Assembly: GCA_963779485.1 (NCBI GenBank)
Contig: CAVZYJ010000005.1
Location: 248,001 to 312,000 of the forward strand
Direction: 5' to 3'
DNA: 64,000 bases
Origin: CAVVJA01 sp963779485
GTDB lineage: Bacteria; Actinomycetota; Actinomycetes; Mycobacteriales; Jatrophihabitantaceae
Shown: positions 26,373-36,401 of the stretch, one piece after another
Position numbering within the stretch: the stretch's first letter is position 1
Layout of the letters: every line of letters starts with the position of its first letter
Position numbers and translations under genes: made by a program
Notes under the pieces: generated by a model
Database searches by the model: none
The model's input: the letters and a program-made list of their open reading frames with translations, nothing else
What the model was told of the DNA's origin: nothing

Positions 26373-26935
26373 TCAGTCCTCATTTTGGGAAGCTCGGCAG
26401 GGCGACGGTGCGGGACGGAAGACGCTACGGCCAGGACTGCGAGAAAGGACCAGAAGTACACCGCGACCCACGCTCCGCGCGGCTGGCTCAGAGCCCAGGT
26501 CGCCGCCCCCCACGTTGGGGGCTGTCAGCGCCCAGAGCGGGATGCTGCACAGGGCGACCAGGCCGAGCAACGCCCGCGACCACCGCGGACCCCGCCCGGA
26601 CATCGCGTAGCCACCAGCCACGGCCATCAGAGGTACGCCGATCGCGCCGCCGATGCCGGTGCGAAGAAGGCGCCGAGGTGCAGTGGATCGCTGAGGAACA
26701 GCGCTGCGAACGCCAAAGGGGCTGGCGGCGAGCCACCGCCAGCCTCGGCGTCCGCCGGTCAGACGCAGCCACTCAGCGAGCCGAGCAAGGCGCCGGTCGC
26801 GACGCCAGGCGCCAGAATCCATCCGAATGTGCCGACCCACTCGACCTCGGACCCGCTGCCGGCGACCTGCGCCATGAAGCCGCGCAGGCCGCCCAGGCGA
26901 GGCCGCAGAGCGAGCCGATCCCGATGTAGTGCCAT
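26373..26935 (-). pseudogene. Small integral membrane protein, several frameshifts
   Basis: Fragments in all three minus frames join in order: WHYIGIGSLCGLAW, GFMAQVAGSGSEVEWVGTFG, WILAPGVATGALLG, TGGRRGWRWLAASP, GVPLMAVAGGYAMSGRGPRW, ALLGLVALCSIPLWALTAPN and VYFWSFLAVLAVASS. Together they make one polytopic membrane protein of about 185 residues of a known actinobacterial hypothetical family. At least four indels are needed, so this is either a decaying gene or an error-rich stretch. It is followed upstream by another membrane protein gene in the same direction. Confidence 0.55.
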
Positions 26936-27001
26936 GCCCGCGGACGGCCGCTCGCCTGTTATCCGCGGGTGGGGCTGGCCTGCGTTGTCGTCATGGCGAG
27001 C

Positions 27002-27652
27002 TCAGTGGTCGTTGCGCACGCGAAGCAGCCCGTACCCGAGCAGCGTGTAGAGGAGCATCCAGCCACCGATGCCGAGTCGGCCGGCGTCGAAGGAACCGGA
27101 GATGGCCGGGCTCAGCGGGAAGAACACGTATACGCCGAGGGCCAGGACCAGCCACGGCATCCAGGGCGCGTCCGTCCAGGCAGCGCGCCCCTGTCGCAGC
27201 AGGGCTACGCCGGCGGCGGTGAGGCCGATTCCCACCAGCAGCACCGGTGCGGTGTATGCGTTGAGGATCAGGTTGCCGTAGGAGGAGTGCTCAGCGTCCC
27301 CGTATGCCGACATGGCGATAACCTCGAGGAGGGCCAGGAGGGCCAGGCCGACGACTGCTACGACGACCCCGATCCGGGCTGTGCGTGACCTACGTACGGC
27401 GGGGAGACTGCCCAGCGCTGCCACACCGATGGCTAGCGGGATGTGCTGGAGGGCGAACGTCGCCTGGGCGATCACGAAGCCTGCCGAGGTGAACGGATAG
27501 CTGAACCGGTCGATGCTCACCTGCTTCGGCCAGGCGAGCACGAGGGCGGCCTGGGCCACTCCTACGAGACCGGCCGCTAGGCACCAGGCGGCAGCTGTGT
27601 GCACCCATGGGCGCTGCGAGCTGGTGGTGGACGAGGATGTGAGTGTGGTCAT
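27002..27652 (-). CDS. Hypothetical integral membrane protein (about six TM segments)
   Basis: From ATG 27652 (AAGGAGG 7 nt upstream) the protein has 216 residues. Hydrophobic helices are seen at AAAWCLAAGLVGVAQAALVL, AGFVIAQATFALQHIPLAIG, IGVVVAVVGLALLALLEVIA, TAPVLLVGIGLTAAGVALL, PWLVLALGVYVFFPLSPAI and LGIGGWMLLYTLLGYGLL. No catalytic motif is visible. The divergent neighbour is a sensor kinase that could regulate it. Function unknown. Confidence 0.78.
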   Translation of the reverse strand: MTTLTSSSTTSSQRPWVHTAAAWCLAAGLVGVAQAALVLAWPKQVSIDRFSYPFTSAGFVIAQATFALQHIPLAIGVAALGSLPAVRRSRTARIGVVVAVVGLALLALLEVIAMSAYGDAEHSSYGNLILNAYTAPVLLVGIGLTAAGVALLRQGRAAWTDAPWMPWLVLALGVYVFFPLSPAISGSFDAGRLGIGGWMLLYTLLGYGLLRVRNDH

Positions 27653-27806
27653 CGGGGCCTCCTTGGAATGAGTTGTCTCGACGATAGGAACGCCGCGTAG
27701 TCCCGGCATCGGGCGGCGCTCGCGAACGCGGATGCGCGCTGGCACCTAGCTCGGTCGAGGGTTTTGGCGCTGCCCCGCGGGCGGTCGCGGGTGGGAAGAT
27801 CCAGGC

Positions 27807-29750
27807 ATGTCCGAGTCCGCGGCCCGCGTCGTGGTGATCGTCGCCGTCATGCTCACAGTCGTCTTCGAGACGGCCGCCGTGGCGCTGACACTCGGCGCCG
27901 GCTCGCTCGGCCAGGCCCTCATCTACGCGGTGTACGCCGTCGTCCAGGTCCTCGCCGGTGCCGCGGTCATCTGGTCACACCCTCACCACCGGGTCGGCTG
28001 GCTGCTGGTGGTCACCTCCGTCCTCAACGCCACGTTCGCCGACGTGCTCCTCGCGTACGGCAAGCAGGCGGCGTTGCACGGCTGGCCAGCCGCCGCACCG
28101 GCCCAGGTCGTTGCGCTCTCCGGCTGGATGGTCGCCGCACTGGGGCTGGTCCTGCTGTTCCTGTGGTTCCCCGACGGACACGTTCGCGGCCCGGGCCGCT
28201 GGGTCCCGTGGGTGTGCGCCTTGGGTGTGCTGCTGGGTCTACCAGGCTGGGCGCTGAACCCTCGCCTCGGCCCCGAGTTCATTGGCCACGTCAACCCGTA
28301 TGCGGCGAGCGCCACCTGGACCGAAGAGCTCTTTGTCTGCGGCACTGCCTTGATCAGTGCTGCGCTGCTGGCCTCGGTCGTCGTCTTCGTCCTGCGGTTC
28401 CGACGTTCGGAGGGAGTCGAGCACCTCCAGCTGAAATGGATGGCGTTCGCGGCTGCAGCCGTCGCCGTCGTCCTCCCGATCTCGGCGGTGCTCTGGACGG
28501 TGTGGCCACCCGTGCAGCTGCTTGCAGCCGCAGCGCTGACCCTCCTCCCGGTGGCGACATCGGTCGCGATCTTGCGCTACCACCTCTACGACCTCGACCT
28601 CATCGTCAGCCGCACCGTCGCGTACGCCGCGATCACCGGCCTGCTGGCGGCGACGTACGCCGCGGTGGTCGTCCTCGTGGGCGCGGCCCTGTCCTCACCG
28701 GTGGCGGCTGCTGTCGGTGCGTTCGTCGTTGCGGTCGCCTTCCGGCCGGTCCGCGACCGGGTCCAGGAGTTCGTCGACCGCCGGTTCCGGCGTGCTCGCT
28801 ACGAGACGCGGCGGGTGATGGCCGACTTCGTCGACGCCCTGCGCCGAGGCGTGGCGTCCGTCGACGACCTGGAGAATCGGCTCCGGGCAGCTGTCGGTGA
28901 GCCGACGTGCACGGTCGCCTTCGACACCGGGAGCGAGAGCTGGTTCGACATCCACGGCCAACCGATTCCCGACGACGTAAGGCGCCAGGTCCGAACCGCG
29001 ATCGCGACCAGCGCCCGTCTGACCCCCGTCGTGGTGCACCCGCCTGACGCGGAGCGCCTGGTCCTTGAGGCGCTCGACGCGGGGCGGCTGGCCTTCGAGA
29101 TCGCCGCGCTCCAGGTCGACCTCCGTCGCCAGGTCGGCGAGCTGGACGCGTCGCGGGCGCGCGTCGTGGCAATCGCCGACCAGGAACGGCGCAGGCTCGC
29201 CCGCGACCTCCACGACGGCGCCCAGCAACGTCTCGTGACCATCGGGCTCACCCTGCGGCATGTCCAGCACACGCTGAACGGGTCCGCCCCGCAGGCGATC
29301 CAGGACCTCGACGAGGCCGTCGACGAGGCCGCCCACGCCATCGACGACCTCCGCGAGCTCGCCGGTGGTCTGCGGCCGTCAAGCCTCGACCACGGCCTGC
29401 GCGCCGCCCTCGACGACCTCGCCTCCAGGACCCCGATCCCGGTCCGGCTCGACGTCACCTCCGAGCGGTTCACCCCTGAGATCGAGACCGCCGCCTATTT
29501 CATCGCCGCCGAGGGACTCACCAACGCGGTCAAGCACGCCCGGGCTGAGCGGATCGTCGTCGCGGTCGCGCACGACGCCGCCCAACTCGTGGTCGCCATC
29601 GACGACGACGGCATGGGCGGGGCGGACCTCCGCCGGGGGACCGGCCTGCTCGGCCTCGCCGACCGGGCCCGCTCACACGGCGGCACCCTCGAGATCACGT
29701 CTCGCCCGGGCTCGGGCACGAGCCTGAGAGCGAGCCTGCCGTGCGCGTGA
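27807..29750 (+). CDS. Membrane sensor histidine kinase, NarL/DesK type
   Basis: The protein has 647 residues from ATG 27807. The N-terminal 300 or so residues hold eight to ten membrane helices (VIVAVMLTVVFETAAVALTL through ALSSPVAAAVGAFVVAVAF). A linker with coiled-coil character leads to the HisKA_3 H-box RRRLARDLHDGAQQRLVTIG (phospho-accepting His about residue 469). The HATPase domain has the N-box AYFIAAEGLTNAVKHA and G-boxes IDDDGMGG and GTGLLGLADRARSHGG. Its end overlaps the response-regulator gene by 10 bp. The signal is unknown. Confidence 0.9.
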   Translation: MSESAARVVVIVAVMLTVVFETAAVALTLGAGSLGQALIYAVYAVVQVLAGAAVIWSHPHHRVGWLLVVTSVLNATFADVLLAYGKQAALHGWPAAAPAQVVALSGWMVAALGLVLLFLWFPDGHVRGPGRWVPWVCALGVLLGLPGWALNPRLGPEFIGHVNPYAASATWTEELFVCGTALISAALLASVVVFVLRFRRSEGVEHLQLKWMAFAAAAVAVVLPISAVLWTVWPPVQLLAAAALTLLPVATSVAILRYHLYDLDLIVSRTVAYAAITGLLAATYAAVVVLVGAALSSPVAAAVGAFVVAVAFRPVRDRVQEFVDRRFRRARYETRRVMADFVDALRRGVASVDDLENRLRAAVGEPTCTVAFDTGSESWFDIHGQPIPDDVRRQVRTAIATSARLTPVVVHPPDAERLVLEALDAGRLAFEIAALQVDLRRQVGELDASRARVVAIADQERRRLARDLHDGAQQRLVTIGLTLRHVQHTLNGSAPQAIQDLDEAVDEAAHAIDDLRELAGGLRPSSLDHGLRAALDDLASRTPIPVRLDVTSERFTPEIETAAYFIAAEGLTNAVKHARAERIVVAVAHDAAQLVVAIDDDGMGGADLRRGTGLLGLADRARSHGGTLEITSRPGSGTSLRASLPCA

Positions 29751-30391
29751 TCATCGCCGAGGACCAGGCGCTGCTGCGCGACGGGCTGGCGCGGCTGTTC
29801 ACCGACAAGGGCCACACAGTGGCCGCCACCGTCGGCTCAACACACGGTCTAATGGAACTGGTCGCGACGACCTCGCCCGACCTGGTCGTACTCGACATCC
29901 GGATGCCACCGTCGTACACCGACGAGGGGGTAACCGCCGCCCGCCTGCTCAAGTCGGAGCGCGCCGACCTCGGTGTCCTGCTGCTCTCCCAGCACATCGA
30001 GACCGCGAACGCTGCCGACCTCGTGGCCTGGCCAGGCTTCGGCTATCTCCTCAAGGACCGCGTCTTCGAGGTCGACGAGTTCGTCGAGGCGGCCGAGCGG
30101 GTAGCGAACGGCGGATCGGCCCTCGATCCCAAGGTGGTCACGGCCATGGTCGGCGCCCGACGCGGCGGCGGGAAGATCGATCAGCTGTCCGACCGCGAAA
30201 GCGCCGTCCTCGGCCTCATGGCCGAGGGGCTCACCAACGCGGGTATCGCCGAACGGCTCTCGCTGAGCCCCAGGACCGTCGAGGCCCATGTGAGCCATCT
30301 CCTCACCAAGCTCGACATCGAGGACTCGGACACCGCCCATCGCCGCGTACTCGCCGTCTTGTCCTACCTGAACTCCGACCCGTCGCCATGA
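29741..30391 (+). CDS. LuxR/NarL-type response regulator
   Basis: The protein has 216 residues from GTG 29741, overlapping the kinase gene. Receiver domain: acidic pocket IIAEDQ, phospho-acceptor Asp52 in LVVLDIRMPP, and the Lys of YLLKDRVFEVDEF. C-terminal LuxR helix-turn-helix: LSDRESAVLGLMAEGLTNAG, IAERLSLSPRTVEAHVSHLL, TKLDIEDSDTAHRR. It forms a two-component pair with the kinase. A truncated ABC ATPase frame overlaps its stop, so the original target was probably an ABC transporter in the same operon. Confidence 0.9.
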   Translation: MRVIIAEDQALLRDGLARLFTDKGHTVAATVGSTHGLMELVATTSPDLVVLDIRMPPSYTDEGVTAARLLKSERADLGVLLLSQHIETANAADLVAWPGFGYLLKDRVFEVDEFVEAAERVANGGSALDPKVVTAMVGARRGGGKIDQLSDRESAVLGLMAEGLTNAGIAERLSLSPRTVEAHVSHLLTKLDIEDSDTAHRRVLAVLSYLNSDPSP

Positions 30392-30480
30392 CCAGAGCCT
30401 TGCCGTGTGCTGTTGAGTTGCACGAGCTCACCAAGCCGTCCGGGGACGTTCTCGCGGTCGACGAACTGCGCGTCGGGCTC
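30388..30480 (+). pseudogene. ABC transporter ATPase, truncated after about 30 codons
   Basis: ATG 30388 overlaps the regulator stop (ATGA) and reads VELHELTKPSGDVLAVDEL, the standard first strand and A-loop region of an ABC ATPase. After about 30480 the sequence no longer fits the family and Walker A is absent. The frame stays open to 30576 only by chance. This marks a deletion or insertion junction at the left side of the relic element. Confidence 0.55.
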
Positions 30481-30489
30481 CCGTGCCAG

Positions 30490-31040
30490 CTACCCGTCCA
30501 ACTTGCTCCGGAGCTCGGCCGGCAGGGTGGTCAACCGTTCGTAAATGATCATTCGCGTAGAAAGACGCCTTCGTAGTCGTAAAGCAGGTAGTCGAATTCG
30601 GCGACGTCGTGGTGCGCCTGCTTGGGCGGCCGCTGTATAGGCGTACTGACCTGCATGACCCAGCGGGCCGGATGACTGCGCGGTCGACTCAAACTCGTCG
30701 GTTCGGCGATGGCTGACAAGGCGACGCTCCTGGTGAGATGGCCGTGTCCAGACAAACGCAGTAATCGCACATGACGGTCGACGCTTGCAAAGGCCAGCGC
30801 GGGCCACCATCTGACACGAGACCACGCACGGCCCGCTCCCAGCCGCCAGCTGTGCACGAATTGATCGTGTCATAGGACCTGGACGCGTGCTGGCGTCATT
30901 GAAGGATATAGCTCGTCTTGGCGGCGCCGAGTACGTCCGCAACTCGGCATGAGCGGATCGATCCTTGACCGGAATCGATCCGGGCGTTTGCAGATGGTGG
31001 CTGCTCGACGGGTGTGGGTCGTTGGCCGGATGGTGTGGTG
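30490..31040. other. Junction region with small minus-strand relics
   Basis: On the minus strand a frame ending DYLLYDYEGVFLRE stops at 30549 and overlaps (ATGA) a 20-codon frame MIIYERLTTLPAELRSKLDG that ends at 30490. The tight overlap suggests two formerly real genes cut by the junction, but no family is recognised. The remainder to 31040 is unassigned. Confidence 0.3.
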
Positions 31041-31945
31041 ATGTCTACGTCCGTGCTGACCGAGATCATGCCCAGCGTCGAGTTTGACGCGCTCCGGATG
31101 GCGGTGGCGGCGTATTTGGCCCGGTTCAAGGGTCAGTCGCGCCGGCACAGCGAGTCGGACCTGCGCTGCTACCTGTGTTGGTGTGCCGAGCGCGGTCTGG
31201 ATCCGCTGACCGCGACCAGACCGCACGTCGAGCTGTATGTGCGGTGGATGCGGAGCAGCGCCGCTACGCCGCGAGCACGCTGTCGCGGCGGATGGCCGTG
31301 GTCTCGGGGTTTTACCGGACCTGTGTCATCGACGGCGTGCTGGAGCATTCCCCGGCCGAGTACCTGCGCCGCCCGAACGTGCCGGCGCAGTCGCCGACGC
31401 TGGGGCTGACACATCTGCAGTTCGAGGCGATGCTCGCCGCGTCGCGCGACTCGAGCAACCCCTTCGACTTCGCGCTGGTCTGCCTGCTCGGACTGCTGGG
31501 TCTGCGGATCTTCGAGGCGTGTGATCTGGACCTCGCCGACCTGGGGGAGGAACACGGCCACCGGGTGCTGCGGGTGGTCGGCAAAGGCGGCAAGGTGGTG
31601 CTCGTCCCGATGCCGCCGGCTGTGGCCCGAGCGGTCGACCGCGCGGCGGCCGACCGCAGCACCGGGCCGTTGTTGCTCAATCGCGCGGGCACGTGGATGG
31701 ATCGCCACGCCGCGACCCGGCGGCTGCGCTGCCGGCAGCGCGCCTCGGGGGTGCAGATCGCGCGGATGCATCCACACATGCTGCGCCACACGTCACCATC
31801 ATGCTCGACGCCGGTGTCGACCTGCGCGACACGCAGATCGCGGCCCGCCACGCCGACCCGGGCACGACCATGCGCTGCGGGCGCGCACCACCTCGACCGC
31901 CACCCCAACTACATCCTCGCCGCCTACATGTCCTCAGGCACCTGA
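31041..31945 (+). pseudogene. Tyrosine recombinase/integrase, frameshifted, catalytic Tyr changed
   Basis: ATG 31041 begins an N-terminal SAM-like domain (AAYLARFKGQSRRHSESDLR, ERGLDPLTATRPHVELYVRW). After a frame change near 31250 it reads AASTLSRRMAVVSGFYRTCV and the catalytic domain LVCLLGLLGLRIFEACDLDL (first Arg), VVGKGGKVVLVPMPPAV (Lys) and MHPHMLRHT (His-x-x-Arg). A second break near 31795 leads to VTIMLDAGVDLRDTQIAARH and TTMRC, where relatives have TTMRYD with the nucleophilic Tyr. The end LDRHPNYILAAYMSSGT is back in the earlier frame. The product would be inactive as sequenced. Confidence 0.82.
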
Positions 31946-32068
31946 CCGAGTCCCGCCCGACGCCCACTTACCGGCCGGAATGACCAATCCGACTGAGCGA
32001 ATTCGGTATTCAATCAACATCACCATTCTCCATCGATTTCCAAGTCTTTACCGAATAGCGGCACGTAT

Positions 32069-32085
32069 GCTACCAATTTGGTAGC
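32069..32085. promoter_or_regulatory. Palindrome upstream of the relaxase gene (operator or oriT part)
   Basis: GCTACCAATTTGGTAGC has 8-bp perfect arms around one central base. It lies about 63 bp before the relaxase start, inside a 170-bp AT-rich stretch that contrasts with its GC-rich flanks. Such palindromes next to MobF genes are often part of oriT or the relaxase operator. No nic site could be identified. Confidence 0.45.
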
Positions 32086-32147
32086 CGAAAAGGCGAGGTG
32101 CAGGTAATTCCGAACGCATTGTTGGGTGTTATTGGGGCTCGTTGAAA

Positions 32148-35100
32148 ATGCACGGTGGAGTGAAGGTCTACCGCGGTACACCTTCTGCTGCCCGCAATTA
32201 CCTGGACGCCGACCGGTCCCGCGCGGACGACTACTACCTGGCCGAGGGCAGCGGGATCGCGCGGCGGTTCACCGCCGGCCCGGACATCCCGATTGTTGAG
32301 CTCGCCCCATTATGCGGTGACGGCTATGAGGCGTGGGTTGCCGGCCGCGACCCAGACACCCGACAGCCCCTTGGGCGGTTGCGCAGCGACCCGCATGCGG
32401 TGCGGTTCGTCGAGGCGACGATCAACGGACCCAAGTCCTGGTCGCTCGCCGCCGAGCTACACCCGGACATCGCCAAGGCGTATGAGGCGGCGCAGGACCG
32501 CGCCGCGGGGCAGGTGATCGGCTGGCTCGCTGCGCACGCGACCACCCGCGTTGGGCCGCGCGGGGCTCAGGTCGCCGTCCTGGTCGACCGACTCGAGGCG
32601 GTGACGGTGCGGCACTACACCTCTCGTGCTGGTGACCCGCATCGGCACCTGCACTTACAGGTCAACGCCCGCGTCTATGCCGCCGGGGCGTGGCGCGGTC
32701 TGGACACGGTTGCGATGCGCGACTCAATCCACGCGATCAACGGGATCGGGCACGCCGCCGTGGCCTGCGACCCAGGCTTCCGTGCCGCGCTGGCAGGGCA
32801 CGGCTTCACCCTCAACCCCGACGGCGAAATCGAGCGGCTCGCGCGGTTCGTCGGGCCGTTCTCGCGACGGGCCGCACAGGTCGCCGCGAACATCGACCGG
32901 TACGAGTCCGAGTGGCGCCGCGAACACAAGAACGAGGAGCCGGGACCTGGGCAGCGGCGGGCATGGGACGCCCGAGCGTGGGCCGACGCGCGTCCGGACA
33001 AGGTGGTGCCCGAACCCGGCGCCGAGGTGCACGCTCGCTGGCTGGCTGAACTGGCCGCGCTGGGCTACCGGGACCGCAACCGGCCGGTGCAGCTCGCGCT
33101 GCCGCTGCCCGGCCAAGTCGACCGGGAGGCGGCCGTCGCGGAGGTGCTGGCGCGCCTGGGGGCGGCGCGGTCGGCGTGGAACACCGCGGACGTGCGCGGC
33201 GAGGTCGAACACCTGCTCTCCCGGAGCGGGATGGTCGCCGACGCGGCGGTGCGTCTTGAGCTGGCCGAAGACCTGACCGCCCGCACCGTCGCCCTGTGCG
33301 TGCCGCTGCGCGAGCAGGCGACACCGGAGCACGTGCGCGCGCTCACCTCCCAGCACGTCCTCGACGTCGAGGCCGAGCTGGTCGCTCGGCTCGCCGCCCG
33401 CGGCGCGCAGCCCACCACCTCGGCCAAGGTCACCGTCGATGACCAGGTGGTGCTGGATGAGGGACAGCAAGCCGCGATCGCGGCGTTGGCCGGCGAGACG
33501 CGACTTGTTGTGGTCGAGGGTGCGGCCGGTGCTGGCAAGACCACCACGCTGGCCGCGGTCCGTGAGCTGCTCGCCGCACGAGGCCGTCGGCTGATGGTGG
33601 TCACGCCGACGCTGAAGGCCGCGCAAGCCGCCAGCGCCGAGGTGGGGACGCGAGCCGGCTCCGCGGCGTGGCTAGCCTGGCAGTACGGCTGGCGGTGGGA
33701 TGCTACCGGCCGCTGGAGCCGCACGCCGCCGGACCCGACAGCCGAGGCGGTGCTGCGAGCCGGAGACCTGGTGCTCGTCGATGAGGCGGGCATGCTCGAC
33801 CAGGACACCGCGCGCGCCTTACTCACCATCGCCGATGAGACCGGCGCCCGCGTCGCCCTGGTGGGCGACCGTCGCCAGCTGCCGGCGGTCGGCCGCGGCG
33901 GCGTGCTCGACCTGGCCCACCGCTGGACCGACCCGGCCGGCCGGGTCGACCTGGACACGGTCCACCGGTTCGTCGCACGCCGTCGACGGCGGCACCGTGC
34001 CGGACGTCGAGTACGCGCAGCTGAGCCTGGCGATGCGCGCACGCCGAGGATCCCGCCGCGGTGTTCGACGCACTGCACGCCCGCGGCCAGATCGCGCTGT
34101 ACGGCAGCGAGATGGAACGACAGGAGGCGCTGGGCGAGCAGCTCGCCGCCGGCCGGCTCACCGGCCTGACCCCGGCGGTGGTGGTCGACACCCGCGACCA
34201 CGCCGCCACGCTGAACGCCGCGGTCCGCGACCGGCTCGTCGCCGCCGGCGCCGTCGACGACCACCGCGCCGCGGTGACCGTGGATGGGCAGCGGATCGGC
34301 GCCGGGGATGCGGTGGTGACCCGCCGCAACGACCCGACGCTCGGCGTGGCGAACCGGCAGACCTGGACCGTCACCCGGGTGCACCGCGACGGCCGGCTCA
34401 CCGTCCACGACCAAGGCCGCGGCATAACGCGAGCTACCCGCCGGCTACGTCCGCGACCACCTGGAGCTCGGTTACGCCACCACCGGCTACGGCGCGCAAG
34501 GCGATACCACCGAGCGAGGCTCATCTCGTGATGACGGACACCACGACGACCGCCGCGGCCTATGTGGCGATGACCCGCGGCCGCCAGTCCAACACCGCGC
34601 ACCTGGTCGCCCGGCGATCTCGAGGACGCGCGGGAGCAGTGGATCACTGCGTTCAGCCGGGACCGGGCCGACCTCGGGCCCAGCCGCTGCCGAAGCCGCG
34701 GCCGCCCGCGCCGCCGCCGGCTACACCCCGGGTCGCGACCGGAAGACCCGCACCGGCTCGCCGACGTACTGGACGAGCTGCGCCAGCGCGTGGACCGAGC
34801 AACTGGTCGCCCACCGGCAGCTGCAGCACCTGCAGCACCGGCTGGACCGTGCTCAGGCGCAGGCCGCCTGGTGGGTCCACTGCCAGCACGTCCTAGGCCC
34901 ACTCGAGGCCGACCGTGACACCGCGCGGGGGGTCGCCGAGCAGGCCGAGCAAGCAGCCGCCGGCTGCGCCGCCACCCTCACCACACGCGCCGAGCAGCAC
35001 GCCGCCCAGCTCCGGCCAGACCTGGGACACCCAGTTGCCCGGCGCCGACCAGGCCACCCGCATCCTCGCCGCCGGCCCCGGCCCCCTCGGCATGCACCGC

Positions 35101-35692
35101 GGCCGCATCCGGGACGCCCAGCGGTACCTCGACACCTGGGCGAACCGCTGGGCACCCGCATTCCCCGACAGCGACCTCGACATGCCGACGCTGCGTCGGT
35201 GGCCGATCGGCCACCCGTCCAACGTGCCGCGCATCGCCGAGGCCATGTACCAGCACGCGCAGCGGCTGGCCGCCGCCGACCATCCCCACCACGTCGCCCG
35301 ACTGGACGCCGCCCGTCAGGCCCGCCAGCGATACGACGCGGCCACGACCGCCTACCAGCAGGCCCGCCGCCAACTCGAACAGGCCTCACACGAGCCCGTC
35401 TACGACACCGGTGCCGCCGAGCTCATCGACGAGCTCACCGATGAGCTCGTGGCCGCCCACCATCGCGGCACCCGCGCCGACCAGCGGGTCGCCACCCTCG
35501 CCTCCGACCCGGCGATGACCAGCCAGCCCAGATCCTGGCGGGCTGATGGAGAGCGCCCGCGCCGCCTGGCACGCCGAGCAGATCCTCGACTACCAGCAGC
35601 CCGCCTTTCGTCCCCTCGACCCGGCCCGGTCCATCCGGCATGAGCCGTACCCGACCCAGCAGATCGACCACGGCTGCAGCATCGGCCGCTGA
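32148..35692 (+). pseudogene. MobF/TrwC-type conjugative relaxase-helicase, multiple frameshifts
   Basis: ATG 32148 begins MHGGVKVYRG, then the relaxase domain: paired tyrosines in ADDYYLAEGSGI, SWSLAAELHPDIAKAYEAAQ and the metal-binding histidines DPHRHLHLQVNARV. The RecD-like helicase has VVVEGAAGAGKTTTLAAVRE (Walker A), LVLVDEAGMLDQDTARALL (Walker B) and VALVGDRRQLPAVGRGGVLD. After about 33965 the frame changes at least six times; recoverable pieces are EYAQLSLAMR, GQIALYGSEMERQEALGEQL, YATTGYGAQGDTTE, TAAAYVAMTRGRQSNTAHLV and a C-terminal coiled region to TGA 35690. As sequenced only the relaxase and half of the helicase could be made. Confidence 0.88.
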
Positions 35693-35773
35693 CCCGCTGA
35701 CCCCGCAGCCCCAGCCGTCGCGGGCGTGACCCAGCCTGCTGGCAAAGCCGCGGCCTGCCGCCGACCACCATCA

Positions 35774-35791
35774 CGAATCGGTCACGATTCG
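35774..35791. promoter_or_regulatory. Inverted repeat upstream of the Xis-like gene
   Basis: CGAATCG GTCA CGATTCG (35774-35791) has 7-bp arms with a 4-bp loop, about 90 bp before the HTH gene. Size and position fit an operator or Xis-type arm site. Function is inferred. Confidence 0.4.
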
Positions 35792-35879
35792 GAGATCGAC
35801 TGTCCGTGACCCTGCCCACCACGTGCATGTACGGAGTGAGGCACCTACTAGCCGATCAGCTGCGGAAGGACACCCCGCC

Positions 35880-36068
35880 ATGAACGACGATCCGCTGCTC
35901 ACCATCACCGAAGCCGCCGAGTTCCTGCGCACCCCGGTCGCCACCCTGCGCTGGTGGCGGCACAACGGCATCGGCCCGCACAGCTTCAAGATCGGCCGCG
36001 GGGTCCGCTACCGACGGTCGGACCTGCACGCTTGGATTGATCAGCAACACGGACCACAGTCGGCCTGA
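35880..36068 (+). CDS. AlpA/Xis-like helix-turn-helix protein
   Basis: The protein has 62 residues from ATG 35880, behind GGAAGGA. It is a MerR-type minimal winged helix (HTH_17): LLTITEAAEFLRTPVATLRW, WRHNGIGPHSFKIGRGVRYR, RSDLHAWIDQQ. Such proteins act as excisionases or as regulators of integrase genes. It lies between the relaxase gene and an integrase remnant, the usual Xis place. It is the only intact gene of the element. Confidence 0.82.
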   Translation: MNDDPLLTITEAAEFLRTPVATLRWWRHNGIGPHSFKIGRGVRYRRSDLHAWIDQQHGPQSA

Positions 36069-36093
36069 TGTCGACCCGACCAGGAGGCATCCC

Positions 36094-36400
36094 GATGGCG
36101 AACATCGCCAAACGCCCCCGGTGGCCGCTGGCGCGCGCCCGCTACCGCGACGCCACCGGCAAGGGACGCTATTCGCGCGCTGCACCCGACGCCTAGTCCT
36201 TGGCTCGACTCCGTGACAGCCGCGGTCGAAACGGGCTCGTACGTCGATCCATCGCGAGCCAAAGTCACGATAGGCACAATGGTCGAGCAGTGGCTCACCG
36301 GCGAGATCAACCTCCGAGCGACAACACGCCCGCTATGAAAGCGCGCTCAACGTCCATGCATTTGCCGCGCTGGCGCGACATGCCGGATGTCGACTGCTAG
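36094..36400 (+). pseudogene. Tyrosine integrase N-terminal remnant
   Basis: ATG 36094 (behind AGGAGG) reads MANIAKRPRW, then ARARYRDATGKGRYSR, the arm-binding start of actinobacterial phage/ICE integrases. After a break at 36195 a second frame reads WLDSVTAAVETGSYVDPSRA and VTIGTMVEQWL. A third yields RYESALNVHAF or LPRWRDMPDVDC, the start of the SAM-like domain. The whole catalytic domain is missing. It directly joins a copied piece of the relaxase gene at 36402. Confidence 0.75.
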
Positions 36401-36401
36401 T

